The notes beneath the pieces are model-generated. The model was given only the letters and a program-made list of their open reading frames with translations. It made no database searches and was not told the origin of the DNA. Shown here piece by piece: positions 1 to 8,457 of a stretch of 8,836 nt of DNA; position 1 is the first letter of the stretch, and the number at the start of each line of letters is the position of its first letter. The DNA comes from Deltaproteobacteria bacterium (GTDB lineage: Bacteria; Desulfobacterota; B13-G15). The position numbers and the translations under genes were made by a program. The stretch spans positions 1 to 8,836 of the forward strand of contig QMLA01000024.1 of assembly GCA_003646585.1 (NCBI GenBank), in the 5' to 3' direction.

Positions 1-281
1 TCGCTTTCCCCGTTGAGCACATCTACGAACCGGAGCCCGGGGAGCTGTTCTCAAGGCTTTTGCCCAGGTTCATAGAGGTGATGATCCACAGGGCCCTGCT
101 GGAGCACACAGCCGGTGAACATGGGGCCAGGATGACGGCCATGGACAACGCCACAAAGAACGCCGAGGAGCTGATAGAGAAGCTCACGCTCCTTTACAAC
201 AAGGCCCGGCAGGCCTCGATCACCAAGGAGGTCACCGAGATTTCTTCCACTGCCGAGGCCTTGAAGGCCCAGAGGGCTTAG
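1..281 (+). CDS. atpG: ATP synthase F1 gamma subunit, C-terminal part (5' end outside window)
   Basis: The gamma subunit is the central rotor shaft of F1F0 ATP synthase and couples proton flow through F0 to catalysis in the alpha3beta3 head. Only the last 92 codons are here, read from position 3 in an open frame that runs in from the left edge, ending at TAG (279-281). The visible part is the C-terminal long helix, the best conserved segment of the family: a short segment with [16 protein letters not shown] followed by [15 protein letters not shown]. It lies directly before atpD with the usual order gamma-beta-epsilon. The stop codon overlaps the strong Shine-Dalgarno of atpD, so the two are probably translationally coupled. 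There is no sign of damage. The identification is secure; the N-terminal portion cannot be judged. Confidence 0.97.
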   Translation, partial: AFPVEHIYEPEPGELFSRLLPRFIEVMIHRALLEHTAGEHGARMTAMDNATKNAEELIEKLTLLYNKARQASITKEVTEISSTAEALKAQRA

Positions 282-285
282 GAGG
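280..285 (+). promoter_or_regulatory. Ribosome binding site of atpD
   Basis: AGGAGG lies six bases before the atpD ATG and overlaps the atpG stop codon (TAG, 279-281). It is a near-perfect Shine-Dalgarno, fixes the atpD start at 292, and suggests termination-reinitiation coupling within the atp operon. Confidence 0.8.
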
Positions 286-288
286 TGA

Positions 289-1712
<1,424 letters not shown>

Positions 1713-1713
<1 letters not shown>

Positions 1714-2129
1714 TGCTGCGTGAGATCGTCGCCCCGGAGAGGCTCCTGCTGTCCCAGGAGGTGGAAGAGGTCATAGCCCCAGGGGAACTGGGGCAGTTCG
1801 GGGTCCTTCCCGGTCACAGACCCTTCTTTGTCGCCCTGGGGATCGGGGAACTCATCTACAGGGCCGATGGGGAGGAGTATCACGTGGCCTTAGGAGGGGG
1901 CTTCGCAGAGGTGCTTCCAGACAGGGTCACGGTGCTTGCGGACTGGGCCGAGCTGCCCGAAGAAATAGACCTCGAAAAGGCCCGGACCCAGAAAGAGGAG
2001 GCCGAGGCCCGCTTGAAGGAGCTCGTGCCCATGGATCCCGAATATGACCTTACCCTCAGGAAACTGCAGGAGGCGCTTTTGCGCTTACAGGTAAGGGGTC
2101 AATCGGAAACTTCCAGGACCCCCCGGTAG
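1713..2129 (+). CDS. atpC: ATP synthase F1 epsilon subunit
   Basis: Epsilon forms the base of the central stalk with gamma; in bacteria its C-terminal helices can extend and inhibit ATP hydrolysis. The 138-residue protein has the N-terminal beta-sandwich (about 1-83, with the family motif G-x-F-G-V-L-P-G-H at 28-35 and G-G-G-F-A-E-V at 61-67), followed by a charged helical hairpin (about 86-127). Residues 85-90, I-D-L-E-K-A, resemble the I(L)DxxRA motif that binds ATP in some epsilon subunits, with Lys for Arg; that it binds ATP here is inference. The ATG overlaps the atpD stop (TGATG) and a G/A-rich Shine-Dalgarno lies at 1701-1708, indicating coupling. It is the last gene of the operon. Its final ten codons lie inside the 3' end of the oppositely oriented rpoH, and no convincing intrinsic terminator follows. 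Confidence 0.95.
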
Positions 2130-3016
2130 TGTTCGAAGTCGGGGATTTCCTCCTTTAAGAATTTCCGCAGTTCGCGCACGATCTCGCCTTCGATCTGCCT
2201 GACCCTCTCGGGGGTGATGCCGTATTTCTCGCCGAGCTCCCTCAGGGTGAGGGGCTTTTCGGAAAGCATCCTGTTTTCCAGGATGTCCCTCTCCCTTTCC
2301 GAAAGGCGTTCCTTGAACTCCTGGATCTTCTGCATGAAGACCTTCCTCGCCTCCTCACTCCCCAGGGTCTCGTCCACCAGGGGACCTTCGGCCGGTATCG
2401 TATCCCCCAGGGTCTCGCGCGAATCGTCTCCCAGGGGAAGCTCCAGGGAGATCTCCCCTTCCTCAAGCCTCTGGCTCATGGTTATCACGTCTTCCTCCCT
2501 TACGTTAAGGCTTTTGGCGATGAGCTCGGGGGTCGGCTCAAAACCCATCTGCTCAAGCCGCTCCTTCTCCTTCTTCAGGTCGAAAAAGAGCTTCCTCTGG
2601 GCCTGGGTCGTGCCGATCTTCACCAGCCTCCAGTTCTCCATGATGAATTTGAGGATATATGCCCTTATCCAGAAGGAAGCGTAGGAGGTGAACCTCACCC
2701 CCCGGAAGGGATCATAATGCTTTAAGGCCTGGAGCAACCCCACATTGCCCTCCTGGATCAGATCCAGCAGGTTGGTGGTCCAGTAACGGTGGTACTCCAG
2801 GGCTATCTTCACCACGAGCCTGAGGTTGGACACCACGAGCTTGAAGGCGGCTTCTTTGTCGCCGTGGAGCCTGTACCTTATGGCCAGCTCCCGCTCTTCC
2901 TGCTCGCTGAGGATGGGGATCTTGCGGATCTCCTGCAGATACCGCTGAAGCGGATCATAAGGGGCCAGGGCCTCGGATTCCCTGGGGGTGATCGATCTCT
3001 TCTCCCTTTCCTCCAT
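2099..3016 (-). CDS. rpoH: RNA polymerase sigma-32 factor (RpoH family)
   Basis: This sigma-70 family protein directs RNA polymerase to promoters of the heat-shock type. At 305 residues it is slightly longer than E. coli RpoH (284). Domains in order: region 1.2/2.1 from about 21 (L-Q-R-Y-L-Q-E-I), region 2.2-2.4 at about 80-130 with L-L-D-L-I-Q-E-G-N-V-G-L and R-F-T-S-Y-A-S-F-W-I-R, then the diagnostic RpoH box Q-R-K-L-F-F-D-L-K at 140-148, region 3, and region 4 with a helix-turn-helix at about 257-287 (T-L-R-E-L-G-E-K-Y-G-I-T-P-E-R-V-R-Q-I-E). The RpoH box separates it from RpoD and RpoS, although a different regulon in this organism is possible. An in-frame TAG at 3026-3028 means the ATG at 3016 is the most upstream usable start, yet no Shine-Dalgarno precedes it. 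It diverges from glgA and converges with atpC, overlapping the latter by 31 bases. Confidence 0.92.
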   Translation of the reverse strand: MEEREKRSITPRESEALAPYDPLQRYLQEIRKIPILSEQEERELAIRYRLHGDKEAAFKLVVSNLRLVVKIALEYHRYWTTNLLDLIQEGNVGLLQALKHYDPFRGVRFTSYASFWIRAYILKFIMENWRLVKIGTTQAQRKLFFDLKKEKERLEQMGFEPTPELIAKSLNVREEDVITMSQRLEEGEISLELPLGDDSRETLGDTIPAEGPLVDETLGSEEARKVFMQKIQEFKERLSERERDILENRMLSEKPLTLRELGEKYGITPERVRQIEGEIVRELRKFLKEEIPDFEHYRGVLEVSD

Positions 3017-3027
3017 CGCAAAGGACT

Positions 3028-3056
3028 ATGTTAAACTTTGCTCTTTGGAATGGCAA
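3028..3056 (-). promoter_or_regulatory. Candidate housekeeping promoter of rpoH
   Basis: Reading the minus strand, TTGCCA (3056-3051) and TAACAT (3033-3028) are separated by exactly 17 bases, matching five of six and four of six positions of the sigma-70 consensus. Transcription would start near 3021, leaving only about five bases before the rpoH ATG. The -35 box covers the glgA start codon on the other strand. This is a consensus match by eye only; the start site is inferred. Confidence 0.45.
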
Positions 3057-4471
3057 CCGAACTGAAGGTCCTTTATGCCTCCGCAGAGATCTTCCCCTTC
3101 GCGGGCACGGGGGGGCTTGGGGATGTGGGAAGGTATCTGCCCCAGGCCTTGAAGAAGCTCGGTGTGGACATATGCCTTGCCATGCCCCTTTACCGCACGG
3201 TCAGGGAGAGGTTTCGGCTTGAGGAGTTCAGAAAGCTCCCAGTCCGTTTGGGCAGAAGGTGCATAAGGACGAGGGTCTTTCTCGGGGATCATCAGGGGAT
3301 CAGGGTTTTTTTTATCGATCAGCCCCAGTACTTTGACAGGCCCCATATCTATGGCCCTCCGGGTGAGGGATATCCTGACAATGCCCTGCGCTTTGCCGCC
3401 TTCTGCCGTGCCCTTGTGGCCCTGTGCGAGACCCTCTCCTGGCCCTTTCGGATCCTGCACTGTCACGACTGGCACACAGCCCTCCTTCCCCTTTACCTCC
3501 CCGAGAGGAGACCTCCTGTGCTTCTGACCATCCACAACCTGGGGTATCAGGGGGATTTCCCGCTGGATGTCCTCGGGGAGTTGGGGGTAAGGGAAGAGGT
3601 GGTGCTTCACAAAGGGAAGGTCAATTTCCTTAAGGCCGGGATCCTCTCCTCTGACCTCATCACCACCGTGAGCCCTACCTATGCCCGGGAGATCCAGACC
3701 CCTGAGTACGGCTTCGGCCTCGACCCCTATTTAAGGGAGCGCTCGGATCGCCTCCTGGGAATCCTCAACGGGGTCGATTATTCGGTCTGGGATCCCCGAA
3801 AGGATCCCTTCATCCCTTCCCGTTACGGCCCCGAGGACCTCTACGGGAAGGCCCTCTGCAAGCGGGAACTCCTTCGACATCTCGGCCTCCCCTCGGACCT
3901 CATGCCAAAACCCCTCTTCGGGATGATAAGCCGTTTGGTGAGCCAGAAGGGCATAGATCTGCTCCTGCCCCTTATCCCTTTGCTTTCCCAAGGGGGTTAT
4001 CCCGTGGTTATTTTGGGTGTTGGAGAGGAGGGGTATCAGGAGGCCTTAAAGGAGCTTTCCTCAAAATATGAGCTCTTTAAGCCCATCTTTGCCTTCGATG
4101 AGGCCTTGGCCCACAGGATAACGGCGGCCTCCGACCTCTACCTCATGCCATCCCTTTACGAACCCTGTGGCCTCAACCAGATGTACAGCCTCCGTTACGG
4201 GACCATTCCAGTGGTCAGGGACACCGGGGGGCTGAGCGATACTGTAAAGCAGGTGGATCTCCGCACGGGGAAGGGGACCGGCTTCAAGTTCCGCTTAAAG
4301 CGGCCCTGTTACCTGCTGCGGGCAATCCGCAGGGGTATCAAGGCTTATGAAAACAGGGGGCTGTGGAGGAAACTTCAAAGGCAGGCCATGGCCGAGGATT
4401 TCTCGTGGGACCGCTCGGCGAGGCAATACCTCGGGGTTTATCGGAAGCTGCTACAAACTACCCCCAGGTGA
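3050..4471 (+). CDS. glgA: Glycogen synthase (ADP-glucose type, GT5 family)
   Basis: GlgA transfers glucose from ADP-glucose to the non-reducing end of a growing alpha-1,4-glucan in the cytoplasm. The 473-residue length fits bacterial GlgA. The N-terminal GT5 domain has S-A-E-I-F-P-F at 11-17, G-G-L-G-D-V at 21-26, H-C-H-D-W-H-T-A-L at 137-145 and the conserved I-L-N-G-V-D-Y-S-V-W-D-P. The C-terminal GT-B half has S-R-L-V-S-Q-K-G (Arg295, Lys300, matching E. coli Arg300 and Lys305) and E-P-C-G-L-N-Q-M-Y (Glu371, Cys373, matching Glu377 and Cys379). Odd point: the usual Lys of the K-T-G-G-L motif (E. coli Lys15) is Gly19 here. An in-frame TAA at 3032-3034 limits the start to TTG 3038 or ATG 3050; ATG is preferred because the family N-terminus begins there. 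Neither has a Shine-Dalgarno. The 3' end overlaps the phosphorylase gene, which breaks down the same polymer. Confidence 0.93.
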   Translation: MATELKVLYASAEIFPFAGTGGLGDVGRYLPQALKKLGVDICLAMPLYRTVRERFRLEEFRKLPVRLGRRCIRTRVFLGDHQGIRVFFIDQPQYFDRPHIYGPPGEGYPDNALRFAAFCRALVALCETLSWPFRILHCHDWHTALLPLYLPERRPPVLLTIHNLGYQGDFPLDVLGELGVREEVVLHKGKVNFLKAGILSSDLITTVSPTYAREIQTPEYGFGLDPYLRERSDRLLGILNGVDYSVWDPRKDPFIPSRYGPEDLYGKALCKRELLRHLGLPSDLMPKPLFGMISRLVSQKGIDLLLPLIPLLSQGGYPVVILGVGEEGYQEALKELSSKYELFKPIFAFDEALAHRITAASDLYLMPSLYEPCGLNQMYSLRYGTIPVVRDTGGLSDTVKQVDLRTGKGTGFKFRLKRPCYLLRAIRRGIKAYENRGLWRKLQRQAMAEDFSWDRSARQYLGVYRKLLQTTPR

Positions 4472-7016
4472 CCAGAAGTCCCAGGGCATAGTGGGTTGGG
4501 ATCAGATAGGGGTGGTAGGGGGTCACCCTTACATAGTAGCCGAATCGCCCCGTTTCTTCCGAAGGCAGGCTTATGCTGAAGGCCCAGACCCCCTCCTCCG
4601 TCCCCAGGAGCTCCATCCGGGCAATCCTCCTTTGTTTCATCTCCCCACCGGGTCCCAGGGGGCCGTAATAGAGGTCAACCCTCACCTCCTCCGGGTCAAG
4701 CCCTCCCAGGTCCACAAGGGCCTTCACCTTCAAAGGTTCACCGGCCTTGAGCTCCGGAGGGCTCTCCTGGATGACCTTCACCACCCGCACCTTCTCCCAC
4801 AGGCGGGATACCTTCCTGTACCAGGAGGAAAGTTCCTTCACACCCCGCATATCGTCCTGGATTAGCTCCTCCAGGTACCTGTGGGCCTTGAGATAGCATT
4901 CCTCCAGATAGCGCTGGATCATATTGTTGGAGTTGAAGCGGGCACCCAGCTCCCTTATGGCGGCCTTCATCCTCCTGACCCACTTCCTCGGGATGCCGTC
5001 TGGACCACGGTCGTAAAACAGGGGAACGATTTCGTTCTCCAGGAGCGTGTAAAGTTCCCTGCTTTCGACCTCTTCGCGGTAACGGGGATCGACATACTCC
5101 TCCCTTCCCCCTATGGCCCAGCCGACTCCGGGATCATAGGCCTCATCCCACCAGCCATCCAGCACGCTCAGGTGTAGCGCCCCGTTGAACATGGCCTTCA
5201 TCCCACTTGTGCCACAGGCCTCCTGAGGCCTGATGGGGGTGTTGAGCCAGACATCTGCCCCCTGGACCATGAACCTGGCCACGTTCATGTCGTAGTCCTC
5301 GATGAATACCACGTGTCGCCTGAAGGGTTCCTCGCGGATTATGGCCATGAGCTCCTTCAGGAGCCTCTTTCCCTCGTTGTCGTTGGGATGGGCCTTCCCT
5401 GCCATGATGATCTGCACGGGCCTTTTGGGATCGGTGAGGATGCGGGCCAGACGATCCAGGTCCTTGAAGATGAGAAGTGGGCGCTTGTAGGAGACCATCC
5501 TTTTGGCCCACACGATGGTCAGGGCCTCGGCATTGAGGACTTCATCCACCATGTCTATCTCCCTGAGGGTCGCCCCCCTCATCTTCAACTGCTCCCTCAA
5601 CCTCCGCCTGCAGAAGGCGATGAGCCTTCCCCTCCTGCGCTCGTGAACCCCCCAGATCTCCTCATCGGGGATCTCATCGGCACGGCTCCAGACCTTGACG
5701 TTGTCGGGATCCTCGATCCACTTGGGACCGAGAAACCTGTCAAAGGTCTCTGCCATCTGCCTTGAAACCCAGGAGGGAACATGGACCCCGTTGGTTATGG
5801 AGCTTATGGGAACGTCGCTTTCGGGGATATTGGGCCAGAGGTCATGCCAGAGTTTTTTCGAGACCTCCATGTGGAGCTTTGAAACGGCATTGATGTTCCC
5901 CGAAAGCTTCATGGCCAGGATGTTCATGCAGAAGGGTTCGTTGGGATCGTCGGGGTTTCGACGGCCAAGGCCCAAGAAGGCATCCATATTGATCCCCAGC
6001 TCCTCCACATAACTGCCGAAGAAGGCCTTTATCAGCTCTGGGGAAAAGAGGTCTATGGCCGCAGGAACCGAGGTATGGGTGGTGAAGACGTTTGAGGCCA
6101 TAACGAGGATCAGGGCCTCGTCAAAGGAGAGGCCCTTTTCCTGCCTCAATACCCTTATCCTTTCCAATCCCGCAAGGGCCGAATGCCCCTCATTCATGTG
6201 CAGGATCGAAGGCTCAATGCCCATGACCTTCAAGGCCCTCATCCCCCCGATTCCAAGCAGCACCTCCTGCAGCAACCTCAGCCTCCTGTCATCCGGGTAG
6301 GGGTAAAAGGTGGCCTGGCGGAATTCAGGGGGGTTCTGGGGTATGTTGGCATCCAGAAGGTAAAGGGGAACCCTCCCCACCTGGGCGAGCCAGATCTGGG
6401 CGTAGAGGCGCTGATGGTCGGTCGGGACCTCGATGAGTATCGGGTCCCCTTTCTGATCCCGCAACAGTTTTATGGGGAGGTGGTAGAAATCCAGCTCGGG
6501 GATCGTCTCGATCTGCTCACCCTCTGAGGTCAGCCTTTGTTTGAAGGCCCCGTACTGATAAAGGAGCCCCACTCCCACAAAGGGCAAATTCAGGTCGCTT
6601 GCCGACTTCAGAGTATCCCCAGCCAGGATCCCCAGCCCTCCGAAATAAGAGGGCATACAGTCGGTTATCCCGTACTCGGCGGAGAAATAGGCTATGGTCA
6701 TGTCCCCGGGGATATCCTTGCGCCCGAAGGCCGGCCGCTCCAGGTATTCCCTGAAGGCCCTGTAGGTCCGTTCCAGATTGGCCAGAAAGGCATCGTCATT
6801 TTCCAGCTCCCTGATCCGGTCCTGGCTGAGCCTGGAGAGCATCAGGACAGGGTTGTGGTAGGTCTCCGCCCAGAGGTCCTCCGAAACCCTTCTGAAGATC
6901 CGGCCTATGTCGAGGTTCCAGGCAAACAGCAGATTGTAAGCGAGTTCCTCAAGGGGTTTGAGCCTCTCGGGAAGCCTCGGGACCACCGAAAACACATGGG
7001 GCCTCATCTCCCTCAT
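4458..7016 (-). CDS. glgP: Alpha-glucan (glycogen/maltodextrin) phosphorylase, DUF3417-containing GT35 type
   Basis: This PLP-dependent enzyme releases glucose-1-phosphate from alpha-1,4-glucans by phosphorolysis. At 852 residues it fits the branch that carries an N-terminal DUF3417 domain (about 10-95, with L-A-Y-N-L-L-F-A-W-N), found in Thermus, Thermotoga and relatives, rather than the E. coli GlgP/MalP branch. The core follows: A-Y-F-S-A-E-Y-G-I-T at about 109-118, G-G-L-G-I-L-A-G-D at 127-135, H-M-N-E-G-H-S-A, I-T-N-G-V-H-V-P, A-K-R-M-V-S-Y-K-R-P and E-A-C-G-T-S-G-M-K, whose Lys607 should hold PLP. Residues 743-852 form a beta-rich C-terminal domain typical of this branch. A GTG six bases upstream lies inside the Shine-Dalgarno region, so the ATG at 7016 is preferred. 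The gene lies 77 bases downstream of bioA on the same strand and overlaps the glgA 3' end by 14 bases. Whether glycogen or maltodextrin is the main substrate cannot be told. Confidence 0.93.
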   Translation of the reverse strand: MREMRPHVFSVVPRLPERLKPLEELAYNLLFAWNLDIGRIFRRVSEDLWAETYHNPVLMLSRLSQDRIRELENDDAFLANLERTYRAFREYLERPAFGRKDIPGDMTIAYFSAEYGITDCMPSYFGGLGILAGDTLKSASDLNLPFVGVGLLYQYGAFKQRLTSEGEQIETIPELDFYHLPIKLLRDQKGDPILIEVPTDHQRLYAQIWLAQVGRVPLYLLDANIPQNPPEFRQATFYPYPDDRRLRLLQEVLLGIGGMRALKVMGIEPSILHMNEGHSALAGLERIRVLRQEKGLSFDEALILVMASNVFTTHTSVPAAIDLFSPELIKAFFGSYVEELGINMDAFLGLGRRNPDDPNEPFCMNILAMKLSGNINAVSKLHMEVSKKLWHDLWPNIPESDVPISSITNGVHVPSWVSRQMAETFDRFLGPKWIEDPDNVKVWSRADEIPDEEIWGVHERRRGRLIAFCRRRLREQLKMRGATLREIDMVDEVLNAEALTIVWAKRMVSYKRPLLIFKDLDRLARILTDPKRPVQIIMAGKAHPNDNEGKRLLKELMAIIREEPFRRHVVFIEDYDMNVARFMVQGADVWLNTPIRPQEACGTSGMKAMFNGALHLSVLDGWWDEAYDPGVGWAIGGREEYVDPRYREEVESRELYTLLENEIVPLFYDRGPDGIPRKWVRRMKAAIRELGARFNSNNMIQRYLEECYLKAHRYLEELIQDDMRGVKELSSWYRKVSRLWEKVRVVKVIQESPPELKAGEPLKVKALVDLGGLDPEEVRVDLYYGPLGPGGEMKQRRIARMELLGTEEGVWAFSISLPSEETGRFGYYVRVTPYHPYLIPTHYALGLLVTWG

Positions 7017-7020
7017 CCCC

Positions 7021-7029
7021 ACCTCCTCC
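7021..7029 (-). promoter_or_regulatory. Ribosome binding site that decides the glgP start
   Basis: On the minus strand GGAGGAGGT runs from 7029 to 7021, with four G residues before the ATG at 7016. The spacing from AGGAGG is about five bases, ideal for that ATG. The GTG at 7022 overlaps this motif and is therefore an unlikely start; an ATG at 7007 is less well placed. Confidence 0.7.
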
Positions 7030-7038
7030 AGCTCGCGG

Positions 7039-7060
7039 AAATGGGCTCGGGACCCAATTT
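7039..7060 (-). promoter_or_regulatory. Small hairpin in the bioA-glgP spacer (glgP leader)
   Basis: The arms AAATGGG (7039-7045) and CCCAATTT (7053-7060), given on the plus strand, pair over seven base pairs with one bulged base and a seven-base loop. It lies ten bases upstream of the glgP Shine-Dalgarno in the only sizeable intergenic gap. On the minus strand no T-run follows it, so it is not a normal intrinsic terminator for bioA. A leader element or processing site is possible, and chance is also possible. Confidence 0.25.
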
Positions 7061-7093
7061 ACCATTTTTCAACCCTTTTTTGCACCATCCAAA

Positions 7094-8446
7094 CTATCCC
7101 CCGCATACCGCCTTAATGGACTCGTAGACGGCTTCAATGAGAAGGCCGAGTTCCCATTGTTCGATGGCCAGGGGGGGCATGAGCACTATTACATCTCCCA
7201 GGGGTCTTATTATTACGCCGCGCTTCCTCGCCTCAAGGACCACCCTCTGGCCCACCTTTTCCTCGGGTGGGAAGGGCCTCCTGGTGTCACGGTCCTGCAC
7301 CAGTTCTATGCCCACCATAAAGCCCTTCTGCCTTATATCGCCCACGGCCTCGATCTCCCAGAACCTCTCCAGTTCCCCCTTAAGGTACTGGATCTTGGGG
7401 CCGAGCCTTTCCAGGGTCCTCTCCTTCTCGAAGACCTCGAGGTTTGCCAGGGCTGCCGAACAGGCCAGGGGGTTGGCCGTGTAGGTGTGGCCGTGAAAGA
7501 AGGCCTTAAACTCATGGTATTCTCCCAGGAAGGCCTCGTAGATCTCATCGGTCACAAGGGTGGCGGCAAGGGGAAGATACCCTCCGGTGATACCCTTGGC
7601 AACGCACATGAGATCGGGGGTGACGCCCTCGTGTTCGCAGGCAAACATCCTGCCCGTGCGCCCAAAGCCCGTTGCCACCTCATCGGCTATCATCAGGACG
7701 CCGTGCTTTTTACAGAGCTCCCACACCCTCCTGAGGAACCCTTGAGGCTGAACTATCATGCCAGCTGCCCCCTGGACGATGGGTTCGATAATTAAGGCCG
7801 CACATTGCTCTGCGTGTTCCTTGAGGGTTCGCTCGAGATCCTCGGTGCAGGCAAGATCACACCCCGGATATCGTTTTTTCAGGGGACACCTGTAGCAGTA
7901 AGGGGCCTCGACCTTGAGGACGGGAAAAAGGAGGGGTCTGAAGGTTTCGGTGTAAATCGGGATCCCCCCCACGCTCATGGCCCCTATGGTATCGCCGTGA
8001 TAGGCCCCTTTTAGGGCGATGAACTTGGTGCGTTCCCTCTGGCCTCGGTTTTGCCAGTACTGGAAGGCCATCTTCAAGGCCACCTCGACAGCCGTGGCCC
8101 CATTGTCCGAATAAAAGACCTTCCCCAGCCCTTCGGGGGCCATCTGGAGGAGCTTTCTTGCCAGCTGGATGGCTGCCGGATTGGACAGCCCCAGGAAGGT
8201 GCTGTGGGCAATCCTTTCCATCTGCTCCTTTATGGCACGGTCGATCAAGGGGTGCCTGTGGCCGTGGACATTGCACCAGAGGGAGGAGACCCCATCGATA
8301 TATCGCTTGCCGTAAATATCTATGAGATAGATCCCCTCGCCCCTCTCTATGATCAGCGGATCCGAATCAAGCCAGTCCTTCATCTGGGTGAAGGGGTGCC
8401 AGATGTAGGCCTTGTCCCATTCCTTGAGCCTCTCCCGCCAGTCCAT
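7094..8446 (-). CDS. bioA: Adenosylmethionine-8-amino-7-oxononanoate aminotransferase (DAPA synthase)
   Basis: BioA converts KAPA to 7,8-diaminopelargonate, the second-last pair of steps before biotin, using PLP and usually S-adenosylmethionine (lysine in some Bacillus-type enzymes). The 450-residue protein is a class III (fold type I) aminotransferase: substrate-site segment I-W-H-P-F-T-Q-M near residues 15-22, [13 protein letters not shown], phosphate-cup segment [15 protein letters not shown], the PLP-ring aspartate in A-D-E-V (Asp255) and the Schiff-base lysine in A-K-G-I-T-G-G-Y (Lys284). A four-cysteine patch lies at Cys184, Cys187, Cys196 and Cys200. I recall a similar cysteine-rich stretch in Bacillus-type BioA, so the amino donor is left open. 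AGGAGG five bases before the ATG overlaps the bioF stop, and the gap to bioF is ten bases, so the two are cotranscribed and coupled. Confidence 0.94.
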   Translation of the reverse strand: MDWRERLKEWDKAYIWHPFTQMKDWLDSDPLIIERGEGIYLIDIYGKRYIDGVSSLWCNVHGHRHPLIDRAIKEQMERIAHSTFLGLSNPAAIQLARKLLQMAPEGLGKVFYSDNGATAVEVALKMAFQYWQNRGQRERTKFIALKGAYHGDTIGAMSVGGIPIYTETFRPLLFPVLKVEAPYCYRCPLKKRYPGCDLACTEDLERTLKEHAEQCAALIIEPIVQGAAGMIVQPQGFLRRVWELCKKHGVLMIADEVATGFGRTGRMFACEHEGVTPDLMCVAKGITGGYLPLAATLVTDEIYEAFLGEYHEFKAFFHGHTYTANPLACSAALANLEVFEKERTLERLGPKIQYLKGELERFWEIEAVGDIRQKGFMVGIELVQDRDTRRPFPPEEKVGQRVVLEARKRGVIIRPLGDVIVLMPPLAIEQWELGLLIEAVYESIKAVCGG

Positions 8447-8451
8447 CTAAA

Positions 8452-8457
8452 CCTCCT
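8452..8457 (-). promoter_or_regulatory. Ribosome binding site of bioA, touching the bioF stop
   Basis: On the minus strand AGGAGG (8457-8452) lies five bases before the bioA ATG (8446) and shares its first base with the bioF TGA (8459-8457). This fixes the bioA start and supports translational coupling of bioF and bioA. Confidence 0.75.

Noticed and set aside
2121..2144. Possible terminator after atpC: CCCCG and CGGGG arms separated by 14 bases.
   Set aside because: The stem is only five base pairs with a large loop and no real T-run behind it; it also lies inside the rpoH coding sequence.
3038..3049. TTG at 3038 as the glgA start, adding four residues.
   Set aside because: It has no better ribosome binding site than the ATG at 3050, and the family N-terminus aligns with a start at 3050.
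2980..3049. A heat-shock (sigma-32 type) promoter in front of rpoH or glgA.
   Set aside because: I could not find a CTTGAA-like -35 with a CCCCAT-like -10 at suitable spacing on either strand.
4467..4527. Inverted repeat GGTGACC/GGTCACC at the glgA-glgP junction.
   Set aside because: Seven bases with a 47-base gap inside coding sequence is easily chance, and there is no T-run suggesting a terminator.
7017..7022. GTG at 7022 as the glgP start.
   Set aside because: It overlaps the Shine-Dalgarno that is ideally spaced for the ATG at 7016.
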